Shown here: positions 47,946 to 59,219 of the stretch, piece by piece
Position numbering within the stretch: the stretch's first letter is position 1
Layout: every line of letters starts with the position of its first letter
DNA from: Aspidiotus rigidus
Lineage: Eukaryota > Arthropoda > Insecta > Hemiptera > Diaspididae
Length of the DNA: 64,000 bases
Assembly (NCBI GenBank): GCA_035079385.1
Contig: JAVHKY010000052.1
Span: 3,658,001 to 3,722,000, forward strand
Reading direction: 5' to 3'
Program-made: the position numbers and the translations under genes
The notes under the pieces: model-generated
The model's input: the letters and a program-made list of their open reading frames with translations, nothing else
Told to the model about the DNA's origin: nothing
The model's database searches: none

Positions 47946-49239
47946 TTAGAGGTTTATTCGATAGTCAAACAATCTATCCAGAACTATCTCCTCAATAATA
48001 GGAGAGAGCCTCCCCTTCTACTTACGAGTAGGTAAATCCATCGTAATTGACTGCAACCAAGAAAATAGTATATCTTTTTCGAAGAACGTTGTTTTGGATG
48101 AGAAGGTGGAATGAGAAGCACACTTGGATTTTCACCGAAAGAAATGTATGATACTGAGATGGAATTTAGTCAGAATTCGGAAAATTCGCTCCTCAGATCT
48201 CACGAGCTCAGTTCAAGGTTAAAGGATACTTCTTCATAATCATGAAGATTCTTAGTATAAAGTCTGAGATTATGAAATAGCATTACTTACAGAGATACAA
48301 ATGAATTGAAATTTCAAGTTTGTGGATATAAATTGTTTTTCTAGACATTTTGACGACTGCTCACACCACCTGTGACAACAGGATTTGACGTAAGAAACTA
48401 AGTGTCTTACCTAACGAGAAGGGTTTTAGAAGAAAATGAAATCGAACCATCATTTCAATCTCGCATGTACGTAAGGGAACGAATGATGTTACCACTTTCT
48501 TTAGAAACATCATTCTCCTCCTTAGCTACATCAACCATCTTATTTAACCGCAGTTGGAGAAACTTTCCACCCTCGTATATCCTACGAAAATATTCAAGGT
48601 TCATGCTCGCTGGCTCGAGAAGAGCAGAGCAGGAAGGTAGGATCAACAATTGACTGTCATAGTGTTTGGAGTGATATTAGCGATGCATGTAAGATTAGTA
48701 GCGTGCGTCGACGGGGTGAAATTTCGAGCATCTCCGACTCTTACAGGCACGTAAGGGTCCAGGAAGAATTTCTAATCTTTTCCTTTCAAGGAGGCTAATT
48801 AAGATCTGACCCCAATAAGAAAATGTCGGGCTTTGACAAAAATTCTGTGCTAGTCTGTGAAGGATTTATAATGATGACTAGACTACAGTCAAGTTTCCAC
48901 TCAGAAGAAGCTCACCTTCCATTTTGTCCTCGTTCTTCTGTTCAACATTTTTCATAAATCACAAATGTGAGTGTGACAGTACTGTTGTACTCTGACTCAT
49001 AGAAATTTTGTATCCTATAGTGAAAGAGAAAGATTTAGAACAATTCAGTTATCATACTTAAACAAAAAGACACCGAGCTTTAGGCGTAGGAATGGGTCCA
49101 TAGAGAGCAGGGAGAGCTCGAGTACAGCCCGCCTTCTCAAAGAGAATGGAATTCGGAAGAAGAAAGTCAGCAAATAAAGTAAAATTAAGTTCATCGAACT
49201 CCCTTTTATTAAAAAATTTGAGTTTCTTTTCGGATACTC
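47946..49239. other. Intergenic sequence, nothing recognised
   Basis: The overlapping frames at 48402-48653 (plus) and 48455-48649 (minus) show no domain or family signature. Confidence 0.4.
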
Positions 49240-49510
49240 TGTTTTAGCATCGCCCCTAATAATAAGAAGACTAATTCCCATCTTTAACGACGGCTTCCTT
49301 AACGAAGTTGAACAAGGAACCCTGGAACCTGTTCTATGAGTCAAATTGTAATATGATAGGAGGGGGGATTTGGAAAAATTTCGACTTTCAAGCTATAATA
49401 TATGATAGGAAGGGGACTAGGGAATATCATATATAGCTCGAGAGTCGAAATTTTCCCATGTTTTTCGTCGGACGGCGCACGGCAAATTTCTCAAAAAAGC
49501 CCCCAATAGA
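49240..49510. repeat. Copy of the GGAACCTGTT dispersed repeat
   Basis: Contains GACGGCTTCCTTAACGAAGTT (shared inverted with 31.5 kb), the terminus CCTGGAACCTGTTCTATGAG, GATAGGAGGGGGGATTTGG, AGCTCGAGAGTCGAAATTTT and CGTCGGACGGCGCACGGC, all in common with the other copies. Confidence 0.8.
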
Positions 49511-49856
49511 AATTTTTCCTACGCGAAAACGATGAAACTACGATGGTTTTTACATTATTGACAATATTAAAAGTTCTGTAAATTTGAATGAGTCAGGTGT
49601 TTAGACGAGACAAAAGAGTAATAATGACTTGTGTGAGTATGGTTGCAAAAAGTTATTTTTATCAAACTACCTTACACCTTATTTTTTCCATTAAAACTCA
49701 TTTGTATAACAACAGAATATTTCTGCGAAATGTAAATTAAGAGCGAAATATGAAACGATCTGTTGTATGAGAAAGAAAAATTATATTTTTGCACTAGACA
49801 GTGGTGGTCTAAAACGAAATGGTAAAAGTGATGATGAACAGTTCGTTCTTCACACG

Positions 49857-51573
49857 ATGATATTTTTTTATTTTTTCGTAATTTCACTGTCTCTAGTTGT
49901 GAACTATGGTTGTGGGAATCACAAATTTGCTAGCGAGCTACACGACAATACCGAAGTAGAGGTGAAATTATGTTTTACTAATTCCTTGGACTTTTATCAT
50001 ACAGTTAAGAAGAACACGTTTTCAATGTTATTTTTAGCTTCTATGGGTACGCGTCGAACCGCTAACGATAGATTTGATGGGAAAACATTTTAGTTCTGAA
50101 AAAATAAAGGTTTACACAATCGAAGACCAAGAAAGAATGAACGAACTCGAACAGAAATTAGAAGAAGCACTGAAAAGAATGGATGAATGTAATCAAAGAC
50201 CATCAAAACGGAGAAGCTGGTTTGGATGCGGTAGGAAAAGAAAAAGAGTCGAACTTCCTCCTCTCAGATACACACCTCGTCCTCGACCGGTAGTAGTGCA
50301 CGTGCATTCGCATCCTCCAACAATTTCGAACAACGTCACTAATACTAACACAAATACATTTCCACCCATTACTAATGCCAATTCAGTGACGTGCCCTCCT
50401 GCGTGTACAACAGTCACAAGTACATCAGTTTCGAATTCGTCTCCTAAACAACAGATCTCGAAACAAGAAACGAATTCGTTTCCTAAACCAGAAATTTCAA
50501 AGCAGGAAAAGGAATCCTATACGCCTGTACCTCCACCACCAGTACCAGAAAAGGAGTCTCCCGCAGAAAGTTCACCCACCGACGCGATTCATTCTTTTGC
50601 ACCCTCAAGCGTGGAACCGTGTCCTTCATTGTCTTCAGAATCGACGACTGCGGATACAACTCCTACAGAAGGTACAGAATTAACGATTTCAAAAGACGAA
50701 TTTTCGCAAAAAAATAAAGACGAGAATCGAGAGCAAGAACCAGACCCAATAGATAGTTTTGAAAGAAAAATCGAAAATATTCCAGTCCAAACTCTGGTGT
50801 CGACATCCGAGGAAAGTATGGGTGATTCTGACACCGGTGAGGAGGAACCACATATTCCAGAGAAATCTTCTTCTGAACGAGAACCATCTATAATAACTGT
50901 ACTAGCAGATATTAATTTTGGAAAGAAAAAAGAATCTTCTAAAGAACTGCATCCTATTTATGGTTCTCCCAAATATTCCCGACGTCCAAACAAAGAGTCG
51001 TCAAAGAAGAGCTATCCTGGCTTCGGCTTACAAGTGTCGGTGAATAACCTCAAAAAGAAGAAAACTGAACGTCCTATGCACCCTATATACGGTGCACGCT
51101 CCACTGGGAATAAGTACGGTGTACGATCAATTGACGATGAAGACGATCTCATAAGGAAAGTACGAATCAGAAGAAGAGTCTTAGAGCCAAAACCAAAACC
51201 TGAAAGAGAACCGGATGATCTCATACGGAAAGTGAACGTCGGGAAACGAAAAAGGTCATCATCTTCAGAATCCGGGTCTGTATTATCGGACGTACAAAGT
51301 GTTGTAGAATCGGTGAGAGTTCCACAAAAACGTGTTAGACGGCGACTAGCGTTAATTGCGAAATATTGGCCAGAAGTAAGCGAAGAAGATTTATACACAA
51401 CAAAATATCGTTACACAAGACATGCTCATCCGCAATTAGAATACAAAAATAAATATCTCACCAGGCAACCACGTGGCAAAAAACCTGGCATAAATATGAA
51501 TAAACTAACTAAAAATAAGAAAAAACTGAAGGATTCTCCTAAGAAAAAAGATCGAGAACGTAAAAAACCTTAG
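49857..51573 (+). CDS. Family gene 3: large secreted basic/Pro-Ser protein
   Basis: Exons 49857-49961 and 50038-51573 with a 76-bp phase-0 intron; 546 aa. The start chosen gives a signal peptide (MIFFYFFVISLSLVVNYGCG); an earlier in-frame ATG at 49767 would bury it 30 residues inside. The donor is GAG/gtgaaa, with GAA/gtagag as an alternative two codons upstream. Exon 2 opens LLWVRV. Residues 64-86 form a short charged coiled coil. Next are PSKRRSWFGCGRKRKR (about 90-105), a long Pro/Thr/Ser-rich region, an acidic region, a duplicated HPIYG (340-344, 383-387), a duplicated DDLIRKV (404-410, 428-434) followed by basic runs, and a Lys-rich C-terminus. Low complexity dominates and no catalytic domain is seen. 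The WFG/KRKR module and the IRKVRI motif link it to genes 1 and 2. AATAAA lies at 51701. Confidence 0.8.
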
Positions 51574-51700
51574 TTTGTTGCGCAGAAAGTTCATGGAGCC
51601 ACTGTAAGTTGATACTCGAAACAGAAGAGGGATATTCACATCTAAAGGTAATGCGCTATGAAGCATTGAAAGCGTCCCTCATGACAAGAGGAGATGTTAA

Positions 51701-51706
51701 AATAAA
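51701..51706 (+). terminator. Poly(A) signal of family gene 3
   Basis: AATAAA 128 bp after the stop codon. Confidence 0.45.
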
Positions 51707-52289
51707 ATAGAACATTATGTAGAATTAAAAATGAACCTTTGAGAGTCCGGTAATATTTTATCGAAATTTTTATGGACTACATTGTGGATCATTTAGTTTA
51801 TTAAAACTTTCAAACAATGAAGAAGTGAACCAAGTTTGAGAAACCTTTCAAATCTTAAGATTAACAGAAATATTTTATAGGACAACTTTCCTACTTCTTG
51901 AAATTAAACTTGACCTATTTTTTGTGTTCTTATATTTTTCTCCATTGACGTTAGGTTCTGTTTTAAAATGACTACCGGTATTCCGGTATTAATAAACCAA
52001 CACCTAATCAATATTAAATTTCTATATCGTATTTCTGAAATACATTTTATATCTGTCTACACAATCTTACTTCTCTCATTTAAAGCGGGTTCCTTACAAA
52101 TAAAATTGGTCAATCCGTTTCGATCCATTTTATCCCAGCTTCAAATGAAATTTGAAGACATTTCTTTGACATTGTGAAATCGTGTATTACTACGTCGTGC
52201 CCCCACCCCATTATTTCCCCAAAAATCTCCATAAATCGTTTTGTATAGATTTGTATATCCTGTTTTATCGTTTGTGTCCTTCCTTCATT
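51707..52289. other. Intergenic sequence, nothing recognised
   Basis: The plus frame at 51968-52177 has no domain or signal peptide. Confidence 0.4.
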
Positions 52290-53450
52290 GGTCATCAGTC
52301 AGTTCTGACCGTTCTGACCAGTAAGTGCTGATTCTGTGCTAGGGTGACCGCTCTCGCCACAGATCCAAACTTGGTCCGAATTCCATCCGACCAGCGTATA
52401 CACATAGATGACCGGCCTCGGTTTCTCGGTGTCTTTCCCAGCAGTATCGTCTTCTCTCAAGTTTCTCCGCTTCGTCTGGCGATGTGTCCGAAGAACTGAT
52501 GGATCCGTATGTAGTTCTTCCGGTTCTTTCACCTCCTCCCGTATTGACAGGTTCGTTCTATATTGCGTGTACGACTCCCGCAGCATTCGCCGCCGTAGCC
52601 ACATTTCAAATGCGTGGATACTTTTTCTATCCGCTTCCTTGAAAGTCCATTTTTCCGCAGCGTACATCAATGTCGGCAGTATAAGCGTTTTTATAAGTTT
52701 CTTCCTCAGGTGTCTGGACCATTTCTTGCTACTTGTGAAAATTTTCACTCTCGTCATTGCGGACTTTCCAATAGCAATTTTTTTTATTTCCGCCGAGGAA
52801 CCACCGTTAACATCGAGCAGCGATCCTAGGTATACGAAAGACTCCACTTTCCCATATCCGGTTAGCAAGTTGGTGTCTGTAAGAATATCCTTTCAATCTA
52901 TTATAATTATATCATTATTATAGTCTTCGAAACATTAATGAATAGTCCGTCTCTCTGCTCAAGCAGTATCATCATCTCCCTGCCTGATGTTGCCAGTAGA
53001 GTTCTGTGCCATCGACGTATCGTAAATTTGATATTTTCCCATCCCCCCCATATATATTGAAGAACTGCGGCAATAAGATGTCTCCCCGCCTTACACGGCG
53101 TTCTGCTTCGAAGGATTTGGACTCCTTCCCTGCAGTTCTTACAGTCATTTCGATGCTTCTGTACAGTGTCTTATTTATTAAATTTGTCACGCATGCAGAT
53201 ACACCCATCTCCGCCATCGCGCTCATTAAAGCTTTCCACTTAACATAGTCAAATGCTTTTGCAAAGTAGATAGAGCACATTAGTGCACGGACGTTGTAAG
53301 CGCGACATTCCGCATATTTAGGACCCCCTTGTTCCACGTCCAGCAACGAAACCCGCCTATTCCACTGGTATTTGACTATTCAGGTACTTATGCCTTCAAT
53401 CGTTCGTTTATGATCTTCAACAAAACCTTCCTTGGGTGTGAGATTAAGTA
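52290..53450 (-). pseudogene. RTE-like non-LTR reverse transcriptase fragment
   Basis: Read on the minus strand: KVLLKIINERLK near 53.4 kb, then the RT core with IYFAKAFDYVKWKALMSAM, INKTLY, RRVRRGDILLPQFFNIY (the usual G-V-R-Q-G-C-x-L-S-P block) and LRYVDGTELYW in place of YADDT. Then come YLGSLLDVNGGSSAEIKK, KKLIKTLILPTLMYAAEKWT and HAFEMWLRRRML. This order is typical of the RTE-type endonuclease-reverse transcriptases common in invertebrates. The catalytic YxDD is mutated, frameshifts are present and the endonuclease is absent. It is a dead copy between family genes 3 and 4. Confidence 0.85.
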
Positions 53451-53514
53451 TATTTTGTATAACCGTTTGTATTTCAATATTTCCCCGTGTGAGAAATGGA
53501 AAGCAGGGAATTAG

Positions 53515-54165
53515 CTAGATAACCCTACAGGAATAAGGCTGACAGGAGAAACAAAGCTCGAGACACTGCTTTTTGCACATGACCAGGCTGTGTTTGCGGA
53601 TGGAGAGGACAGTCTTTAGCGATCGGTATACCATCTCGACTCTGTGACAAAGGAATATAATGTGAGAATATCAAGCAAGAAAACCAAAACAATGGCGTTC
53701 ATGGGAGGGACCCAACAAGATAATCATTAATAAAACAAGTATTGAATAAGTAAACAGCTTTGTCTGCCCAGGTTGTAAGCTACCATAGGAGAAGAAGGTG
53801 ACACAAAGAACAAGCTAGGAAAATTCCAGAAAACAGTGGTTCAATAAATCGGACATTAAAACCAAACCTGGACAGCAGAGCCACCCGCACCCGTGTCTAT
53901 AGTGTAATGGCTGTTCCACAAGTAGTATACGGATCAGAAACTTGGTTACCCAAACAAATCGGAGCTAAATCGCATTGAATCCACAGAGATGAGATTTTTA
54001 CGACGCGCGGCGGGATATATAATACACTCCTTGACAAAAAAAGAAGCAGGCACATCAGAGAAGAACTGCATATAGAAGACGCCCGATGAAGAGATGGTCG
54101 GATGGAATGGTCTGGACCGAAGTAGGCCACTAGGCCCAAAAATTGGAACGTTTGATGATGATGAC
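53515..54165 (+). pseudogene. Second RTE-like RT fragment, opposite strand
   Basis: On the plus strand the frames read GETKLETLLFAHDQAVFADG, LDSVTKEYNVRISSKKTKTM, AFMGGT, KLGKFQKTV and YNTLLDKK..REELHIEDA. These are the regions just after the RT catalytic motif through the C-terminus of another RTE-like family. It differs from the neighbour at 52.3-53.45 kb in wording and strand, so it is a separate insertion. Many stops. Confidence 0.75.
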
Positions 54166-55123
54166 GATAACTGGCTTCGATAGCTCGCAAGTCTTAAAAT
54201 CATTTCCAATTTATAACACATGTTCATTTTGAGAAGATCCATGTGAGTCCGTCACAATACAATAAGCCCAAAAAAAAATATTTTAAGACAAAAAATCCAC
54301 TCAGAAATAAAGCCGATGAAATACCGATGAAATGTTGGGGTGAACAAAATGAATGAATCTGAAGGAGCACAATTTTCAAAATTAATTGGAACCAGCGAGT
54401 GAAATAAATTCTTATTGGTATCTCAGTGGAGACGCTGTTGCGTTCTAGGCTATTCATTCTTAAGATCGCGCTGAAGTCTGAGTTTCTTCTTTTTTTTACC
54501 AACTTTAGGAAGTATTGTGTTTTTTAAAGAGGTTGAATTTCTGGTGTGGAGTATGTTTTTCCACGTTTTAGAGGGTCTAGATCACAATTTTAATAATTTC
54601 TCAAATTCATATATAAATATTTGTATTTTTGCGCACGAATATTCTCTGTAGCTATTGGGTCGATGTATATGCGAACTTGTACTTGAGGTAATTTTTTTGA
54701 AAATTGGATCAATAGTTTTTGAGATTTTTCACTTTTAATCTAGAAATTTAGAGCGCAATGAGTCGAACATTAATTTGTTAACTATCCCGCGACGAAAGGA
54801 ATGTTGTTGTGAAATATGAAAATTGTTTTTTTTCACAGAGTGTGACCAACAATTGTTTCATGTTTGATGATTAAGGGTTCGGATTTTCCAAGTTCGAGAT
54901 TTTCTCTATTTTGTCACTTTTCGATGGATGTTCCATTTATTGAAGAGGGAGGGGTTATTATTTGGGTGTGTATAACTGATATAGAAGAGTGAATAAAAAT
55001 AATGCTTAGCAAGCTTCGAAAATGTGTTTTTTTTTTTTCTACTGATAGCTTTTTATTGAAAAAGTAGCGTAATGCAGTCTAGATCCAAGAAATCATTGTG
55101 GACTTTGAACACAATAAACACTA
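54166..55123. other. Intergenic sequence, nothing recognised
   Basis: AT-rich sequence with T tracts. Minus frames at 53.9-54.5 kb largely mirror the RTE relic or are Phe/Leu-rich noise. Confidence 0.4.
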
Positions 55124-55426
55124 ATGACGATATTATTGAAACGTTCCATGTCGTTGTTATCGTTATTAGAAATTACAGTACTTTTTTTCATCACCCGCAT
55201 ACCTGATAATTACTATCGAAATACAATTCAGATGGGTGAAAAGAAAATAATTACCCATACACGTGCCACACTTGGCGAAAAACTGCTCGAAAATAGGTTC
55301 AAGTCTGCACAAAGGGACGTTCGTAAATCAACTCCCGAAGAAAACATTCTAGCACTTCGAACGAATCAACAACAAAATTTTCGTTTCAAAAAACAGCTTT
55401 TTTCTCGCGTATTTAAGTTCATGTAA
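55124..55426 (+). CDS. Possible small gene or relic before family gene 4
   Basis: An ATG frame of 100 codons has a hydrophobic start (MSLLSLLEITVLFFIT from the second Met) and a charged remainder (THTRATLGEKLLENRFKSAQ, then RDVRKSTPEEN). It ends only 53 bp before the gene 4 start and overlaps the TATTTAAG that could be gene 4's TATA box. It lacks the phase-0 donor seen in the family. It may be a degenerate family member, a separate small secreted protein, or chance. Confidence 0.3.
   Translation: MTILLKRSMSLLSLLEITVLFFITRIPDNYYRNTIQMGEKKIITHTRATLGEKLLENRFKSAQRDVRKSTPEENILALRTNQQQNFRFKKQLFSRVFKFM
55410..55417 (+). promoter_or_regulatory. Possible TATA box of family gene 4
   Basis: TATTTAAG, 63 bp upstream of the gene 4 start codon. 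Confidence 0.35.
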
Positions 55427-55479
55427 CGTAAAGAAATTTTCGACTCTAATACATTTCATCGTTAGAAAAGTCCGGAATA

Positions 55480-57529
55480 ATGGTGATTCGCGTTTTTGTT
55501 TTCCTATTTTTAGGTTTAGATATAGCTTTTACATTTGTGAATGCTCAAAAATCTGATATCTGTCAGTCGACAAACAGCTTCAATGAATGTAAAAGGACAA
55601 ACAATTTTTACTTCGAGGATGATGGGTTTCAAAACCACAATGAGGTAAAAGATATTTATTATTCTTTTTACAAACCAAAAAAAGGAAAAAGATTTTTTAT
55701 GTGATCAGACTTGTCGCCTATTTTAACAAAAACCCACAAATGTTTTGCAAGTTGTTTTCGAGAAAAATCTGAAAATTGTAAAAATTTCTTTCAGTTGGAT
55801 TCTTCATTTAAATACATAATTTTTATAGGTTCTTTGGACTGTCCGATCATTATCGATCCCTTTACAAGCCAAAGAAGATACAGCCCAACAGGAGAAACGC
55901 GGAAGAACTACGAAATTGTACCACCAGGTCAGAACGCCTCCAAAAAAAATAGATAAGACATTGAGAAAAAGATCGGGCTACGTTCACAGGTCGATGAAGA
56001 AAGGCGTATCTGTGGCTGATAAGCATATGAGAAAGGGGACCTTATTCGCACATCATCATGTTAGACGAGGCGTAATCGGTCTGGATAAAGGATTAACTCT
56101 CGGAACAAAAGTAGCCCATCGTTCCTTGCGGAGAACTGGACACTGGTTGGATAAGAGAATGATAGCGGGGACGAGAAAGACTCACAGTACAGTGAAACAT
56201 ACAACGATTAATTTGGATAAAGGCCTTGCCCAAGGATCTACGGTAGCCTATGGAACATTACGAAAAGGAGTAGCTGCGATGGACCGACGACTTCAAACTG
56301 GCGTGAGAGCCTTAGATCAACGACTGACTGGTGGGGTGAAAGGAGTGCCTGTCAAGTTCTTTTTGAACCAGTTCGTCAACTCAAAGGGCACGTTGAAGGG
56401 TTCGTCGAAGAAGAAGGTCAAAGATAGCTCTTCATCATCTACTGTCGTTCTTCCCCCAACCCCTGAACCAGAACCCATTGCCGAAGTAGTAAAGCCATCA
56501 TCTACTGAGAGTGATGCTGGAATGCCTTCGGAAATTGAATCCGTCTTTTCTGCTGAAAAAGCAAGTTCAACTCCTCCCCCCACGCCTTTAGCAAGTATAG
56601 AAAACAATCATCAACTCACACCTATGTCAAGTGTAGAGAGTAATCGTTCAGATGACCTTGAAAATCATAAAAGCTTGGAGATGGATCATCACGAAGAAAA
56701 ATCCAAGGATCACGATCATCATATAGAAGAAGAGGAGCCGAAATACTCAGATATGGGTGATGACGATCATTTTGAGGACGCTAAAGATTCCGACGATCAT
56801 AATCATAAAGAATCAAAACTAGACATAGACGAGTATCATCACAAAGATCCAAAACTTGGCGATGATCTCGATATCGATGAAGATTTTCCCGAAGAAGTGA
56901 AACACAACCAAGATAGTGATAATGACCATAATCACCTCGCAGATGAATTGCAGGATCAGCATACAGATCATAAGCATACAGATCATATAGATAATGCTCG
57001 AACTATTTCAATGTCTAAGAACAGAAATCAATTGGGCCTTCCCTTTGATTCATTCAAAAGCTATAGCAGATCATTGAGACAAATGATGGCAGACGGATTT
57101 CCAAAATCCTTACAAAATATGCCGCAGTCATTGACCAAAATTAAAACCGGTCCAATATCTAAAATTAATGTACCGAAGTCGCTATCAAAAATGAACATAT
57201 CTCCTTCTCAACTGAAAATGAAATCAACGAAGTCACTACTACAGATGAACATACCCAAAACATTGAAGAATGCTCCTCAATCATTAGGAAACGCTTCCAA
57301 ATCTTTTAGCGGTGTTCTTAAATCCCCAAGAAACGTTCCACAGTCATTAGGAAACGCTCCTAAATCCTTTAATGGTGTTCCTCGATCCCTAAGAAATATT
57401 CCAAAGTCATTAAACACTCCCAAATACTTTAATGGTGCTCCTCAATCTCTGAAACGTGTCCCTCAGTCACTGCGAGATGTTCCCAAATCCTTGAAGAATG
57501 CTCGTTCATCATTGAAAAATTCTCCTTAA
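55480..57529 (+). CDS. Family gene 4: secreted multi-repeat protein
   Basis: Exons 55480-55644 and 55829-57529 with a 184-bp phase-0 intron; 621 aa. Exon 1 encodes a signal peptide (MVIRVFVFLFLGLDIAFTFV, cleavage likely after NA) and a short segment with two cysteines, ending HNE before gtaaaa. Exon 2 opens VLWTVRS. Residues about 101-221 are five and a half 22-residue repeats, each of two 11-residue halves approximating RKGTKVAHRSL and RRGVIGLDKGL. This pattern suggests long amphipathic helices, as in apolipoprotein-like 11-mers. A Ser/Pro linker follows, then a His/Asp/Glu-rich stretch (about 329-444) that could bind metal ions, then about 16 heptads near [VAI]PKSLKN (about 479-621). No known family is recognised. 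The architecture argues for a structural or binding role rather than catalysis. Confidence 0.8.
57098..57526 (+). repeat. 21-bp coding repeats in family gene 4
   Basis: The last 143 codons are tandem heptads around PKSLKN, visible at the DNA level as 21-bp units such as CCTCAATCATTAGGAAACG. Copies are partly homogenised (CCACAGTCATTAGGAAACGC and CCTCAATCATTAGGAAACGC), which suggests expansion by unequal exchange. Confidence 0.85.
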
Positions 57530-59219
57530 ATCATCGAAGTTGCATCCCAATCTCAACCACAAATCCGCAAGACACGCTAAATGAAATTGAATATTAAGCA
57601 CGTTATGAATCAGTTCAAATATTTGATAATGTACCAAAATCCTAAATAGGTACCTTTTCTGTTCAACTAAAAGGCCAGTTTAAGCATTTCCAGTGTTTCT
57701 TCTTTTTTTCTTTTTTTTGTAAAATAGTCATTATGCAATTACATAAAATTTCATACGAAGAATTGATTAGTGAATGGCTTCTTCTTCCACTTATTTATTT
57801 ATATTAGAAAACGACGTTTCGAATATCTAGCAGTCAGTATCAAGGTGAACTAAATTCTCTTCTTTTGTGAACGAACACGTAGTAATAATAATGATAATCA
57901 CTAAAGAAGGGTGGTACCTAAAACAAACCGAAAGCCCGTTCTTTTTCTTTATTTTTTCCTCAATACCTTCTACTTTTTTCTGTGTTTCCAATTCGATCCT
58001 GGGACGATCTTTTTTCAAAAATTTCCCTGCCGATAAATCTTTTTGTGTACACTTGGAAAAGTTCTTGAATCTACTTTAGGATATATCACCTTCACTCACC
58101 GTTTCTATCTTTGATAGATAGCGCTTGCTTCTTTCTGAGCGAGCACGGCTACAACGCCATTGGAATTATACCGAGGTGTTACACACGTAGCAAGGTGGAT
58201 AGGGGAAGGGGAAATGAACTTTTTCGAAGTTTTAGAGATCCTAAATTTGCAAAAATCGCAGAAACAACTGTCATAGCCCCTAGCAAGGTGGGCAGGGTGA
58301 GGGAAGCGGGTTTTCTGGAGACGTTTTGTAAGTCTTAGGCGATTCCTAACCTAAATTCAAATAAAATTCAGGTTTGCTTATTGGATTATGGGTATTTTTA
58401 CTCTGTCATCTGTTGACGTGACGTCATAGTGATGGAATTTATAAACTGAGTTTTATTGTTCATTCTGTAAATATTTGGCTTGATAGACAGGTCATTGGTA
58501 ATTAATCTAAGGAGAGGCAGCGACTCTCTCAATGAGTTTTGCATTGTGAGAAGAAAATTCGTGTATTACTCACGCGACTGTGTGAGTTTTTTCTAAGAAT
58601 TTTTTCGCAAAATAATTTTTTTTTAAATATCTATAGAGTAGGATATAATTTTCTATAATTATTATCACATAGGTAGTAAGAAATTCTAAACATTTCCTTG
58701 TTCAGGGATGCCGGAACGTAATTCACTAAGGAGGGAGGGGAATTGTGAAATTCTTGTACGTGTTTATTCGCGGTTTTTGAATTTCATTCAAATAACATAT
58801 CAAATTATCTAACGGCATTCAAATAACATTCAAATTGATGATAATATTCCAGAACTATTATTTGAATTCGATTTTACAATTTGTGGGGCTGCAAAACGAT
58901 ACCTTTACCCGCCCCCGGTTCCGTTGCCACCCGTCTTGTTCAAAACTAAGATTTGCAATTTCATAATGAACAATGAGCGTAGGTACTCGTTTGTAGGTAT
59001 TTGAGGATAGATTAAAGTAAAATAAGTTGTATTCAATTTGTTTGCCTCGAACTTTACACAATATCAATTTCTAAAAATAGTATTTCACGAAATGAAAAGA
59101 GTAAATTTTACCAGTGTCTGTTAACATTTTTTAGTTCCATTGTTATACAGTATTTCAGACGTTTTGAATTCAACAAATACCAGTCATTCGCGAAATTTTT
59201 GTCGAGTTTGTTTCTTAAA
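57530..59219. other. Intergenic sequence between family genes 4 and 5
   Basis: Holds a weak third copy of the GACGTTTCG motif (57813-57821). The frames at 57.83-58.34 kb have no domain or family signature. Confidence 0.4.

Noticed and set aside
52290..54165. Head-to-head RT fragments as one twin-primed inversion
   Set aside because: Both fragments contain the C-terminal RT region and differ in wording, so they are two separate insertions.
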